A stretch of 64,000 nucleotides of DNA from Halalkalicoccus sp. CG83 (GCF_037081715.1 NZ_JAZDDH010000001.1:806001-870000); one strand, 5' to 3'. Positions 35,173-44,804 are shown, counted from the first letter of the stretch. Numbers and translations: made by a program. The notes: a model not told the origin generated them from the sequence alone.

Positions 35173-36093
35173 ATGAGATTTGCCGTGTTCGGTGCCGGAG
35201 GGGTCGGCGGCTACCTCGGCGCTCGGCTCGCCGATGCGGGCCACGAGGTCCACCTCATCGCACGAGGTGAGCACCTCGCCGCGCTCCGATCCGAGGGGCT
35301 GCGTGTCGTAAGCGTCCTCGGGGACGCCGCGGTCGATCTACCCGCGACCGACGACCCGGCCGACATCGGGCCCTGTGACTACGTGCTGTTCTGCGTAAAG
35401 GCGTACGACACCCGCGACGCCGCCACGGATCTGTCCCCGCTTCTTGGGGAGGAGACGGCCGTCGTGTCGTTCCAGAACGGCGTCGACAACGAGCGATGGC
35501 TCGCCGACGCGATCGGAGAGGAGCACGTGGTCGGTGGCGTCGCCTACGTCTTCTCGACGATCGCGGAACCGGGTGTCGTCGAGCACACCGGCGGTCCGGC
35601 CCGGTTCGTCGTCGGCGAACTCGACGGCCGACGAACCGACCGCATCGAGACGCTCGACCGTGCCCTATCGGAGAGCGAGGGGATCGAGGCGGTGCTCGCG
35701 GACGAGATCCGCGTCGAACTCTGGCGGAAGTTCACCTTCATCTGTGCGCAGGCGGGGATGACGGCGACGACCCGGCTTCCGGTGGGCGAGATCCGCGAGA
35801 CCGACGCTTCGTGGGCGATGTACCGTCGGATCATGGAGGAGGTGGCCGCGGTCGCTCGGGCGGAGGGCGTCGATCTGCCCGAATCGACCGTCGCCGAGTG
35901 GCTCGACTTCGCGCGCGATCTCGATCCGGGGATGTACTCGTCGCTCCACTACGATCTCACGCACGACAAGCGAATGGAACTCGACGCGCTCCACGGTTCC
36001 GTCGTTCGACACGCGGACGACGTCGGCGTCGATGTGCCGATGAACGAAGCCGTCGACGCGATCCTGCGTCCCTGGGCCGATCGAACCGCGTGA
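35173..36093 (+). CDS. panE: 2-dehydropantoate 2-reductase family
   Basis: 306 residues. Rossmann motif FGAGGVGGYLGARL (6-19), VLFCVKAYDT with the catalytic-site Lys, SFQNGVDNE, and the all-helical second domain with ELWRKFTFICAQAGMTATTR fit ketopantoate reductases (PanE/ApbA), which use NADPH to make pantoate for coenzyme A. Haloarchaea often have several members, so this one may reduce another 2-oxo acid. Single gene. Confidence 0.82.
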   Translation: MRFAVFGAGGVGGYLGARLADAGHEVHLIARGEHLAALRSEGLRVVSVLGDAAVDLPATDDPADIGPCDYVLFCVKAYDTRDAATDLSPLLGEETAVVSFQNGVDNERWLADAIGEEHVVGGVAYVFSTIAEPGVVEHTGGPARFVVGELDGRRTDRIETLDRALSESEGIEAVLADEIRVELWRKFTFICAQAGMTATTRLPVGEIRETDASWAMYRRIMEEVAAVARAEGVDLPESTVAEWLDFARDLDPGMYSSLHYDLTHDKRMELDALHGSVVRHADDVGVDVPMNEAVDAILRPWADRTA

Positions 36094-36205
36094 TCGATCG
36101 CTCCTAGTTCCCTTCGTACCGATTCCGATACGCCAACGCGATCGAACCAGCCCCGAGCTATCGTCCCGACCGGCTTTTTTTGCGATCCCTCGCTATGAGG
36201 TGCGT

Positions 36206-36505
36206 ATGGGGGCGACGATAAACGGGACGGTTCGAGTAATAGGGAATCCGGCGAATCCGAACGTGACGGTCCTCGGATACGCGCCGCTGACCGTCTTCAT
36301 CAGCCTCGCGTACACCATCGCGCTCGCGCCGTACGCCGTCCTCACCTCGTATGTCTTCCGTGCCGCGATGGTGACGAAGCGAACCCCCGAGGAGGGACCG
36401 TTCGTTCTGGACGCCGATCGGGAGACGGCGTACGATCAGCGGTCCGACGGGCAGAACCGCGACGGGCCACCGTTGCTGTTCCGTCCCGACACCCCTTCGA
36501 GGTGA
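36206..36505 (+). CDS. Small membrane protein
   Basis: 99 residues from ATG 36206 (GTG 36200 adds two). One long hydrophobic stretch (VFISLAYTIALAPYAVLTSYVF) sits between a short N-terminus and a polar Arg/Asp tail. It is compatible with a single or hairpin membrane helix. No family recognised. Confidence 0.5.
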   Translation: MGATINGTVRVIGNPANPNVTVLGYAPLTVFISLAYTIALAPYAVLTSYVFRAAMVTKRTPEEGPFVLDADRETAYDQRSDGQNRDGPPLLFRPDTPSR

Positions 36506-36585
36506 AGTGACTACCCCGTCGGAATAGTTACGATAAATACTACTGCCCAAAACGTTATAGATAATTAGCAGTGTTACCATTACCC

Positions 36586-36789
36586 ATGGACGATTCGGTC
36601 CCGACGAAACGGAAGCTCTGGACCGCCGTCGTCGTATCGGCCGTCGTCCTCGGCGCGATACGCCTGGCCGAGACCGCCGGCTACGACGGGACCGGTGTCG
36701 GTGCGCTCTTCGTCCTCTTCCTGGTCGTTCTCGTGGTCGCTACGGTCGGTGTCGGCGTCGTCTCCGTCGCCGATCGGGTTCGGTCCTGA
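36586..36789 (+). CDS. Small two-helix membrane protein
   Basis: 67 residues from ATG 36586 (MDDSVPTKRK). Helix one WTAVVVSAVVLGAIRL and helix two LFVLFLVVLVVATVGVGVVS, with a glycine-rich turn. Positive residues before helix one suggest the N-terminus is inside. Function unknown. Confidence 0.6.
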   Translation: MDDSVPTKRKLWTAVVVSAVVLGAIRLAETAGYDGTGVGALFVLFLVVLVVATVGVGVVSVADRVRS

Positions 36790-36941
36790 TCCCCCTCTGT
36801 GATCGGGATCTCGGACGAGCGGCAAGCACCCTCCCGAGGGCGGCCGGGCCCGGTAGGTCAGCGATGCTCGGGCCCCTCGTTCGAATCGTCCGGACGATGT
36901 ATCCGCGGAGCAACGTTGCCGCGAGAACGAGCCTTTCCCGA

Positions 36942-37418
36942 TCAGTCGATCGACACGACCTCGACGTCGAACTCGAGGGTCTCGCCTGCCAGCTCGTGGT
37001 TGAAGTCGATGCGGACGACCTCCTCGTCGACGTGGACGATCTCCCCGACCTGCTGCTGTTCGGTCTGGATCATCATCCCCTCCTCGGGGGTCTCACCGTC
37101 GAGCAGCCCTTCGAACTCCTCTCGGTCCTCCTCCATGATCCGGTCGTCGCTCTTCTCGCCGTAGCCCTTCTCCGGCGGCACGGTAATGGTCTCGGCGTCG
37201 CCCTCCTCCAGCCCCATGAGCCCCTCCTCGAACCCCTCGATGAGCTGTCCCGCACCGGGTTCGACCGTGATCGGTTCGAACTCCCGGTCGGGCTGTGCGT
37301 TGGCGAGGCCCGCCTCCTCGGCGACGCGCTCGCGTGAGGTGTCGAAGACCATCCCGTCCTCGTCGGTCAGTCGTCCGGTGTACTCGATCGTCGCCTGATC
37401 GCCAGGTTCGATACCCAT
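36942..37418 (-). CDS. FKBP-type prolyl isomerase (SlyD-like)
   Basis: 158 residues. The FKBP core (GDQATIEYTGRLTDEDGMVFDTS, then GAGQLIEGFEEGLMGLEEG and ITVPPEKGYGE) is interrupted at about 90-130 by an insert-in-flap domain (DREEFEGLL to VDEEVVRIDFN), the two-domain plan of SlyD and archaeal short FKBPs, and closes with HELAGETLEFDVEV. It catalyses peptidyl-prolyl isomerisation and helps folding in the cytoplasm. No His-rich tail. Confidence 0.92.
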   Translation of the reverse strand: MGIEPGDQATIEYTGRLTDEDGMVFDTSRERVAEEAGLANAQPDREFEPITVEPGAGQLIEGFEEGLMGLEEGDAETITVPPEKGYGEKSDDRIMEEDREEFEGLLDGETPEEGMMIQTEQQQVGEIVHVDEEVVRIDFNHELAGETLEFDVEVVSID

Positions 37419-37518
37419 GCGAGGAGGTGCGCCGCCAGCGGGAAAAGGCCATAGATTCGAGCGTCGCTCTCGCCCTCGATTCTGACGCGTTGGCGAGCGC
37501 GGTTTCGAACGCCGGGCT

Positions 37519-37938
37519 TCACTTGACGACGGTGACCGGAACGGGCGAGCGTCTCGTCACCGCCTCGGCCACGCTCCCCAGCAGTGCCCTCGAGATCCCC
37601 GATCTGCCGCGGCTTCCCATGACGATCTGATCGACGTCATGCTCCTTTGCGTAGGCCAGGATCTCGTGTCGCGCGTTTCCGAACGCGGTTTCCGTCGCGA
37701 TCGACGCTCCGTGGCGCTCCGCGATCTCCGTCGCGATCTCGAAGAGCTCCTCGGCCCGCTCCTCGCCCGTTTCCACGACGTGGCGGTAGCTCATCTCGCC
37801 CTCGGCGCCGTAGTAGGTGTTCGGGTTGATCACGTGGAGGACCGTTATCTCGGCGTCCGGGAACGTCGAAACCGCGTGCTCGACCGCCCGCTCCGACTCC
37901 TCGGACTGTGTCATCGCGACGAGTACTCGTCGTGTCAT
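37519..37938 (-). CDS. Universal stress protein (UspA)
   Basis: 139 residues, one USP domain. VLVAMTQSEESERAVEHA starts strand one and helix one; the ATP-binding G-x2-G-x9-G(S) motif is GSRGRSGISRALLGS (about 111-125). It probably binds ATP and dimerises. Divergent from the MATE gene. Confidence 0.9.
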   Translation of the reverse strand: MTRRVLVAMTQSEESERAVEHAVSTFPDAEITVLHVINPNTYYGAEGEMSYRHVVETGEERAEELFEIATEIAERHGASIATETAFGNARHEILAYAKEHDVDQIVMGSRGRSGISRALLGSVAEAVTRRSPVPVTVVK

Positions 37939-38031
37939 GCCTCCGGATACACGACCCGGTCGCTAATCGTTTTTCCCGAGTTCGGTGCGCTTCGAGACGA
38001 CATACGGAAGTCGTCGGTGGCGAAACGGTCG

Positions 38032-39456
38032 ATGGATGAGGGGCGAGCTACGGCCGTGATCGACGTCGTCGCCGGCCTGCTCGAGCGCGCCGGGATCATC
38101 GACGCCGAGCGGTTCCACCCGACCAAGGACCTCGCCTGGCCCCGGATCGTCACCGGGTTCGCCATCATGTCGAAACAGACCGCCGACCTCGCGATGGTCG
38201 GCGTCGCCGTCGGCACGACCGCCACTGCAGGTCTCGCGTTCGCGCTAGCATATTGGGAGGTAGTGCTGATGCTGGGGCTCGGCCTTGCGGGCGGGACCGT
38301 CAGCCTCGTCTCACAGCACTTCGGCGGCGAGCGAAACGACCGCGCGTCGACCGTCGTCTCCCAGAGCGTCCTGGTCGCGCTCGTGCTGGCGACGCCGATC
38401 GCCGTCCTCTTCGCCGGGTTCGCCGAACCGCTGATCGGCCTCCTCGGCGCGAGCCCGGACTCGCTTCGCCACGGCAGCGTCTACCTCGTCCTCGTCGCCC
38501 CGGCGGTGCCCCTCGAGTTCCTCAACCTCGTCGCCAGTCGGACGTACACGGGCGTCGGTGATACGTTCACCGAGATGGTGGTGCGTGCGGGCGGCGCGCT
38601 TCTCAACGTCGTCCTCAGCGCCGCGCTCATCTTCGGGTTCGGGCTGGGCGTCGCCGGCGCGGCGATCGGCACGACTGCCGCGACCGGATCCGTGACGTGC
38701 GTCCTCGCGTGGGGGATGGCCGGCCGATCCTACGGCGGGTTGGGGATGGCCCCCAGTCCGATCCCGATCACGGTGGCCGGCCCCTGGCTCGATCCGGGGA
38801 TCGCCCGCCAACTGCTGGAGGTCTCGCTGCCGGAGATCGGTCGGCGACTCGCGGAGGGGCTCGTCGTCTTCCCGCTGTTGTGGATCGCCGCCACGTTCGG
38901 GCCGGCGATCGTCGCAGCCTTCGAAGCGGGTCGCCGGGTGCGCAGCCTGATCAACGGCATCAACTGGGGGCTGTCGCTCGCCTCGAGCTCCCTCGTCGGC
39001 CGGCACCTCGGCGCGGACGAGGAGGAGGAGGCCGGCGCCTACGGCGCGGCGATCGTCCGGCTCTCCCTGGTTCTCTACGTCGGGTTGGCCGTCCCGGTCG
39101 TGTTGCTCGCCGAGCCGATCGCCGGTCTGTTCGTCACTGGACCGGACGAGACCGCGCAGGCCGCGGTCTTCATCGGCGTCGGCGCGATCAGCTCGATCGG
39201 ATTCGGAATCGACGGGGCCGCGGCGGGCGCGCTGTTGGGTGCCGGCGACACCCGCCTCCCGTTCGTGGCCTCGCTGCTGGGTCGGTACGCGTTCGCCCTG
39301 CCGGCAGCGGCGCTCGGCCTGTTCACGCCGCTCGGGATCGTCGGTCTCTATCTCGCGTTCCTGCTCGAGGCGTTCGTCCCCGGGGGGATCAACTACTGGC
39401 TGTTCCGAACGGGCCGCTGGAAGGCCGTGAGTCGGAAGTATCGCTCCCGAGCGTGA
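38032..39456 (+). CDS. MATE-family efflux transporter
   Basis: 474 residues from ATG 38032 (MDEGRATAVIDVV). Two sets of six membrane helices with MATE signatures: MSKQTADLAMVGVAVG, LGLAGGTVSLVSQHFGG, VGDTFTEMVVRAGGALLN in the first half and GINWGLSLASSSLVGRHLG, GAGDTRLPFVASLLGRY in the second. It would exchange cations (Na or H) for organic cations or drugs. Earlier in-frame codons lie over the oppositely oriented stress-protein gene and are not coding. Confidence 0.9.
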   Translation: MDEGRATAVIDVVAGLLERAGIIDAERFHPTKDLAWPRIVTGFAIMSKQTADLAMVGVAVGTTATAGLAFALAYWEVVLMLGLGLAGGTVSLVSQHFGGERNDRASTVVSQSVLVALVLATPIAVLFAGFAEPLIGLLGASPDSLRHGSVYLVLVAPAVPLEFLNLVASRTYTGVGDTFTEMVVRAGGALLNVVLSAALIFGFGLGVAGAAIGTTAATGSVTCVLAWGMAGRSYGGLGMAPSPIPITVAGPWLDPGIARQLLEVSLPEIGRRLAEGLVVFPLLWIAATFGPAIVAAFEAGRRVRSLINGINWGLSLASSSLVGRHLGADEEEEAGAYGAAIVRLSLVLYVGLAVPVVLLAEPIAGLFVTGPDETAQAAVFIGVGAISSIGFGIDGAAAGALLGAGDTRLPFVASLLGRYAFALPAAALGLFTPLGIVGLYLAFLLEAFVPGGINYWLFRTGRWKAVSRKYRSRA

Positions 39457-39697
39457 AGCTACAGGGTGCATCCAGCCCTCCTTGCCGATCGAAGCCGTTC
39501 CACGCGATCCTCGAACGGTCGAGGCGGTGAACGGCGACCCTCCTCGATTTCGTATCGTGGCAGTCGGTTCATCCCTCGGCGCTGGCCGAACTTCCATACC
39601 TCGTTCGAGTTCCGGCCCTCCCGTCACCGGGGCGACCCGCTTCGGACCGCCGTCGCGTCGCTCACCTATTTCGTTCTCGGGCGCGACGATCGGGAAC

Positions 39698-40663
39698 ATG
39701 AGCAGTGGTCCGGAGGTACTCCTCTCACACACGGTCGATGCGAGCCATTGGGCGTCCACCGACGAGCTACGCGAGTCGATCGAACGGGCGGTGCCGGACG
39801 TCGATCTCCGGGTCGCACGCACCCCGCCCGAGTCGGCGGAACTGCTCGGATCCGCGGAGGTCGTCCTGGCGGCGTTCCTCCCGAGTTCCTTCCTCGACGA
39901 CGCGCCGGACCTCCGCTGGGTGCAGGCGCTGTCGGCCGGCGTCGACTTCTTCGACCTCGAGGCGCTCGAGGAGCGCGGGATCGTTCTGACGACCGCCGCG
40001 GGCGTCCACGCCGAGCCGGTCGCCGAACAGGTGCTCGGGTACCTGCTCACCTTCGAGCGCCGCATCCACACGGGGATCAGACAGCAGTCCCGGAACGTCT
40101 GGGAGCGCTACGAGGGCGGCGAGATCCGGGCGAAGACCCTCGGAATCATCGGGCTGGGTGCGATCTGGGAACGGGTCGCCCACTACGGAAAGGCGTTCGA
40201 CATGACGGTGATCGGGACGAAGGCCCACCCGGAGACGGCCCCTGACGCGGTCGACGAGGCGTTCGCGCCCGACGGGCTGTTCGAGGTGCTGAAGCGCGCC
40301 GACTATCTGGTCGTCGCGTGCCCGCTCACCGAGGAGACCCGCGGACTACTGGGTACCAGGGAGCTGAGCGCGATGAAGTCGAATACGGTGCTCGTCAACA
40401 TTGCCCGGGGTGAGATCGTCGACGAGGAGGCGCTGGCGTACGTGCTCCAGCAGGACGTGATCCGCGGGGCGGCGCTCGACGTCTTCTCCGAGGAGCCGTT
40501 TCCGGACGACTCCCCGCTCTGGAACCTCTCGAACGTCGTCATGACGCCGCACATGGCGGGTTCGACGCCCGCCAAGTCCGACCGCATCGCCGCCCTCTTC
40601 GCGACGAACCTCGCCGCCTACGCGAACGACGAGCCCGACGCGTTCGTGAACCGTGTGGTCTGA
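39698..40663 (+). CDS. D-2-hydroxyacid dehydrogenase, atypical NAD motif
   Basis: 321 residues from ATG 39698. A 2-hydroxyacid dehydrogenase with an NAD domain at about 125-270 and catalytic Arg in NIARGEIVDE, Glu in DVFSEEPF and His in MTPHMAGST. The glycine motif reads GLGAIWERVA, so the third Gly of GxGxxG is Trp, which is unusual and may change cofactor binding. The N-terminal part (SHTVDASHW to LPSSFLDDAPDLRWVQAL) is that of GhrA/phosphoglycerate-dehydrogenase relatives. It reduces 2-oxo acids such as hydroxypyruvate; the true substrate is open. Confidence 0.87.
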   Translation: MSSGPEVLLSHTVDASHWASTDELRESIERAVPDVDLRVARTPPESAELLGSAEVVLAAFLPSSFLDDAPDLRWVQALSAGVDFFDLEALEERGIVLTTAAGVHAEPVAEQVLGYLLTFERRIHTGIRQQSRNVWERYEGGEIRAKTLGIIGLGAIWERVAHYGKAFDMTVIGTKAHPETAPDAVDEAFAPDGLFEVLKRADYLVVACPLTEETRGLLGTRELSAMKSNTVLVNIARGEIVDEEALAYVLQQDVIRGAALDVFSEEPFPDDSPLWNLSNVVMTPHMAGSTPAKSDRIAALFATNLAAYANDEPDAFVNRVV

Positions 40664-40752
40664 GACGAACGGATCCCTTCAGCCGACGATTCGACCCCTC
40701 CGACGGGGACGACGGGCGCTGGTAGCCGACCCGCCGACGCGTCGTGGCGCTC

Positions 40753-41091
40753 CTACGGTCGGAGGTACGCGTACCCCTCGGTCTGGAGGCGCGTGGCCTC
40801 GACGGCGCCCTCGGGGACGGTCTCGACCCCCTCGATGAGGTCGGACTCCTCGAGGTCCATCGCCGCGAGCGTGTTGCTGCAGGCCCTGAAGGCGACGCCG
40901 TCGGCCAGCAGTGACTCCACTCGATCCTCGTAGGCCCCGTCGGTCGTCACCGACCCGATGCCGCCCGCCTGGGCGACGATCGCGACGTCGTCGATGTCGC
41001 CGCTCTCGTCGTCCAGCAGGTTTCTGGCGATCTTCAGCGCGGTCTCCTGTTCGGTCTCGTCTCCCGAGACGAGGTGGACTAGCGTTTGCAT
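40753..41091 (-). CDS. DsrE-like protein
   Basis: 112 residues from ATG 41091 (MQTLVHLVSGD). A DsrE/DsrF-type alpha/beta fold: LVHLVSGDETEQETALKIARNLL, VAIVAQAGGIGSVTTDG, and the conserved Cys in GVAFRACSNTLAAM. The family handles sulfur transfer, though single-Cys archaeal members have no firm role. Start at the second Met avoids an Arg-rich lead. Confidence 0.8.
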   Translation of the reverse strand: MQTLVHLVSGDETEQETALKIARNLLDDESGDIDDVAIVAQAGGIGSVTTDGAYEDRVESLLADGVAFRACSNTLAAMDLEESDLIEGVETVPEGAVEATRLQTEGYAYLRP

Positions 41092-41253
41092 GCCGTTCGA
41101 TGGAGGGACGCCACTCGCAAACGCCTGCCGCTTGCGATTACAGGGAGTCCTCGAAGCGACGACCACGCCTCCCGCCGTGGTCGCCGTCCGAGCGCTTGGC
41201 TCTCGATCGCGACCGGCGGGAGGGTTCTTGTCGATCGGCGATGTAGGTTCTTC

Positions 41254-42276
41254 ATGTCACTGTACGACCGGGTCGCGGACCTCCCGCTCGAGATCGAGGG
41301 GTGCGACCTCGAGTTTCGGGAGCGAAGCTGTGCGGGCGACTTCGCCAGGATAAGCGTCCTCCTGTCGCTTCAGGACGAACGACCGGAGACGCCGGGGTTC
41401 ACCCGTCCGAGCACCCACGTCTCGCTTCGAGGCGGCGGCGAGACGGGGCTCGGGGAGGACGTCACGTACGACGCGGCGGACCACCGGTCGTTCGTCGAGT
41501 CGCCGGCCGACCTCCCGCTCCCGGGGACGTACACCGTCGAGGAGTTCTCCGCCACGCTCGAGGGGATCGACCTGTTTCCGGAGGCCGCTCCCGCACGGGA
41601 GGCGTCGCGGGCCTACCGTCGGTGGGCGTTCGAGAGCGCCGCGCTCGACCTCGCGCTCAAACAGGCGGGGATCGACCTCGCCACCGCCCTCGATCGAAGC
41701 TACGACCCCGTTCGGTTCCTCGTCAGCACCCGGCTCGGCGATCCGCCGGCGTTCGACCGCGTCGCGAGGTGGCTCGAGATCGATCCCGACCTGGAGTTCA
41801 AGCTCGACGCGGCGTCGGCGTGGACGCCGGCGCTCGTCGACGGGTTGGCGGCGACCGGCGCCGTCCGGATCGTCGATCTGAAGGGTCACTACGAGGGGAC
41901 GATGGTGGATCAGTCGGCGGATCCGACGCTCTACCGGTCGCTCGTCGAGGCGCTTCCCGACGCCCTGATCGAGGACCCGGTCCTGACCGACGGGACCCGG
42001 TCGCTGTTCGAGGGGTGCGAGGACCGGATCAGTTGGGACGCGCCGATCACCGACGCCGCGAGCGTCGAGGCGCTCCCATTCACGCCGGAGTGGATCAACC
42101 TCAAGCCGTCGCGTTGCGGGTCCGTCGAACGGCTGTTCGGGCTCATCGAGCACTGCCTCGACGAGGGGATCGGGATGTACGGCGGCGGCCAGACCGAACT
42201 GGGCGTCGGCCGACAGCACCTCCACGCGCTCGCGGCCCTGTTCTACCCCGACGCGCCGAACGACGTCGCGCCGTGA
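41254..42276 (+). CDS. Enolase-superfamily protein, C-terminus cut by TGA
   Basis: 340 residues from ATG 41254. The N-terminal capping domain is followed by a barrel with FKLDA, VRIVDLKGHYEG, LIEDPVLT, WDAPITDAASV and WINLKPSRCGSVE, the lysine and acidic positions of the mandelate-racemase/muconate-cycloisomerase branch, so metal-dependent alpha-proton abstraction is likely; substrate unknown. The TGA at 42274-42276 interrupts the frame right after DAPNDVAP; the same frame goes on for 39 codons, AYNDPEPSAGLPASPLS to LEWKHADWERIESRQ, and TGA 42394-42396. As I recall, homologues continue with YNDPEP, so an Arg codon CGA probably mutated to TGA. Confidence 0.8.
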   Translation: MSLYDRVADLPLEIEGCDLEFRERSCAGDFARISVLLSLQDERPETPGFTRPSTHVSLRGGGETGLGEDVTYDAADHRSFVESPADLPLPGTYTVEEFSATLEGIDLFPEAAPAREASRAYRRWAFESAALDLALKQAGIDLATALDRSYDPVRFLVSTRLGDPPAFDRVARWLEIDPDLEFKLDAASAWTPALVDGLAATGAVRIVDLKGHYEGTMVDQSADPTLYRSLVEALPDALIEDPVLTDGTRSLFEGCEDRISWDAPITDAASVEALPFTPEWINLKPSRCGSVERLFGLIEHCLDEGIGMYGGGQTELGVGRQHLHALAALFYPDAPNDVAP

Positions 42277-42602
42277 GCGTACAACGATCCGGAGCCGAGC
42301 GCCGGCCTCCCGGCCAGTCCCCTGTCCCCGCCGGCGAACCCTCGCGGACTCGAGTGGAAGCACGCCGACTGGGAGCGCATCGAGTCCCGACAGTGACGTG
42401 CCCGGAGCCACGCGTTCGTCGATCGCCGATCGGCCGGTCCGGAGAACGCCGGCGGACTCCTCGACCGGCGACGGGCGTACGCTACGCTCTACCGGGGTAC
42501 GGCGGATCGCCGGGTTAGGGCGGTCCGTTCGCCTCCGCTTTTCGGCTCCGGACGGCGTCCGGTCTCGAAGCGCTTTCCTCCCCTCCCGGCGGTCGTCCGT
42601 AC

Positions 42603-43445
42603 GTGCATCTGCTGGTGATCACGGATCTCGAGGGCGTCACCGGGGTCGATTCGTTCTCACAGACCCGGACGGTTCGCGAGGAGCGCAAGGGAGCCGCGAT
42701 GGACCGGCTCGCCCGGGAGGTCAACGCGTTCGTCACGGGCGTTCGATCCAGCGAGCCCGGAGCCACGATCGACGTCTGGGACGGCCACGGCACCGGCGGG
42801 CTTCGCGAGTCCGACCTCGACGATGCACGGTATCTCGGGGAGGGGCGACCGTACTTCGAGATGGAGGCGTACGACGCGATGGCGTTCGTCGGCCAACACG
42901 CGATGGCCGGTTCGCCGAACGCACCGCTCTGTCACACCTACTCCTCGTTGGCGATCGACTACTACAAGCTCAACGGAACGTTCGTCGGCGAGTTCGCCTG
43001 CCGCGCCCTGCTCGCGGGACTACAGGGCGTCCCCACGGTCTTCCTCTCGGGCGACGACAAGGCGACGCTCGAGGCCCGCCAGTTCGTCCCCGAGATCGAG
43101 ACCGTCGCGACCAAACGGGGCTCGGGCCGCGAGTCGGCCGAGCATCGCGACCCCGAGGCAGTCCGTGCCGAGATCCGTCGGGGTGGCGCCGCCGCGGTCG
43201 ATCGGATCGGCGAGATTCCGCCGTACACCGGGCTGGAGCCGCCCTACACGCTCGAAGCTCGGTACTACGAGCCGCGGAACGTCTCGAAGATCGACCGGAC
43301 GGCGGGGTGGATCCGGAAGTACCTCCCCCCGCTCGGCGGCTTCGTCCCGGTCTCAAAGGGCGTCACGCGGATCGACGCGCGGACGATCCGCGTCACCGCG
43401 GACGACCTCCTCGATCCGGAGTCGTGGTTTCACGACCGACTCTGA
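42603..43445 (+). CDS. M55-family D-aminopeptidase (DppA-like)
   Basis: 280 residues from GTG 42603. The zinc-binding start ITDLEGVTGV (Asp8, Glu10), VWDGHGTGG, FVGQHAMAGS and the GEFACRALLAG helix are hallmarks of M55 peptidases such as DppA of Bacillus, a decameric D-aminopeptidase. It probably trims D-amino-acid peptides or related amides in the cytoplasm. The family's catalytic Cys is not clear here, so substrate class is inferred only from the fold. Confidence 0.85.
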   Translation: MHLLVITDLEGVTGVDSFSQTRTVREERKGAAMDRLAREVNAFVTGVRSSEPGATIDVWDGHGTGGLRESDLDDARYLGEGRPYFEMEAYDAMAFVGQHAMAGSPNAPLCHTYSSLAIDYYKLNGTFVGEFACRALLAGLQGVPTVFLSGDDKATLEARQFVPEIETVATKRGSGRESAEHRDPEAVRAEIRRGGAAAVDRIGEIPPYTGLEPPYTLEARYYEPRNVSKIDRTAGWIRKYLPPLGGFVPVSKGVTRIDARTIRVTADDLLDPESWFHDRL

Positions 43446-43629
43446 GTTCTGGATCCCGGAAGCTCGGAACCCCACGACTCCCGTCAGCCCCACCTCGTAG
43501 TTTCCCGCGTCGATTCCGACCGCGCCATTTCCCATCACTGAACCGACTCCGACGGCCGATACGGTCTCCTCCGGAGCGATACCCTCTACTATCACCTAAA
43601 TTTATCATGGTCTACTCTCGTTTCGAACC

Positions 43630-44649
43630 ATGGTGCACGACCAGCGGGACGAGGAGGCCACCGGGACGAACCGCGCATCGACCAGCCGCCGGACGTTCCT
43701 GGCGGGCACGACCGGCGTGCTCTCCGTCGGTGCCCTCGGCACCCGGGCGGCCGCCGAAGAGGGGAGTGAGGCCGGAGACGCGGCTGAGGAGAAGCCCCAG
43801 GAACGCGACGAGCCGCTGCTCATCGCCCACCGTGCGTTCGCGGGTCTCTACCCCGAGAACACGGTCAGTGCGGCGGAGTACGCCTCTCACAGCGGCGAGG
43901 AGGGATGGCTCGGTCAGCGACGGCCGGAGTGGATCGAGATCGACATCGCCCCGACGGCCGACGGCGACGTGGCGGTCCTCCACGACGACCCCCTGTGTGA
44001 TCTCACCGACTTCGACGGCGGCCAGGTCTTTCAGGAGCTGAGCGAGACCGTCTTCGGGGCCGAGGTGCTGAGAAGCGGCGAGACGGTGGCGAGACTGGAG
44101 GAAGTGATGGCCGTCATTCCCCCGGACATCGGCGTGAACCTCGACGTGAAGGCCGGCTCCGAGGACGTGGCCCACGGGTCGGTGTCCGATCCCGCGGACG
44201 AACGGGAGGAGTGGGCGTGGCTCGAGGACGCCTACGCGATCGCCACGGACCACGACAACGACCTGCTGGTGTCGACGTTCTGGGAGGGTGCGCTCGCCGC
44301 AACCCGGGAGATCGTCCCGGACGTTCCGGCCGCGTTCCTCCTCTGGGAGTCCCTGTCCGAGGGCCTGGACGTCACGGAGCGGTACGACTGCGAGGCGGTC
44401 CACCCGCCGCTGACGATGCTCCTCGATACGCCCTTTTTCGCCTCCGAGGAACCCGAATACGAACAGTGGGTACCCGCCGAGTTCGAGGAGATCGACCTGA
44501 TCGCCGAGGCACACGAGGCCGGCCGCGACGTCAACGTCTGGACGACCAGGACCTGGTACGAGGCCGAGGTCCTCATCGACGCGGGCGTCGACGGGCTCAT
44601 CGCGGACCACGACGGCCTCATGGAGTGGGGGGCGCGCGAACGCCGGTAG
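43630..44649 (+). CDS. Tat-exported glycerophosphodiesterase
   Basis: 339 residues. STSRRTFLAGTTGVLSVGAL is a Tat signal ending near RAAA; no lipobox. The GDPD barrel has IAHRAFAGLYPENT (HR and EN), WIEIDIAPTADGDVAVLHDD (E-x-D and HDD), VNLDVKAG and the terminal GVDGLIADHDGLM. Ca-dependent hydrolysis of glycerophosphodiesters outside the cell would release glycerol phosphate. An insert around DVAHGSVSDPADEREE is acidic. Confidence 0.88.
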   Translation: MVHDQRDEEATGTNRASTSRRTFLAGTTGVLSVGALGTRAAAEEGSEAGDAAEEKPQERDEPLLIAHRAFAGLYPENTVSAAEYASHSGEEGWLGQRRPEWIEIDIAPTADGDVAVLHDDPLCDLTDFDGGQVFQELSETVFGAEVLRSGETVARLEEVMAVIPPDIGVNLDVKAGSEDVAHGSVSDPADEREEWAWLEDAYAIATDHDNDLLVSTFWEGALAATREIVPDVPAAFLLWESLSEGLDVTERYDCEAVHPPLTMLLDTPFFASEEPEYEQWVPAEFEEIDLIAEAHEAGRDVNVWTTRTWYEAEVLIDAGVDGLIADHDGLMEWGARERR

Positions 44650-44804
44650 TTCTCGGCAACGGCGGGCGACCGCCGATCGCGAGCGGTCTACCGGTTCCCG
44701 ACGCGGAACGTGAGGCCAGCAACGCCGGTGTCTCGATCCGGCCGCGTTGGACCGCGACGGACGTCCCGGAGCCCCTCGCTACCGAGCGACCCTGACCGAC
44801 GTCC

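Noticed and set aside
36850-36910. Possible tRNA, because GGTAGGTCAGC and GTTCGAATC resemble D-loop and T-loop sequences.
   Set aside because: The two elements are only about 35 bp apart, no acceptor or anticodon stem pairs can be drawn, and the region is a GC-rich intergenic stretch next to the FKBP gene.
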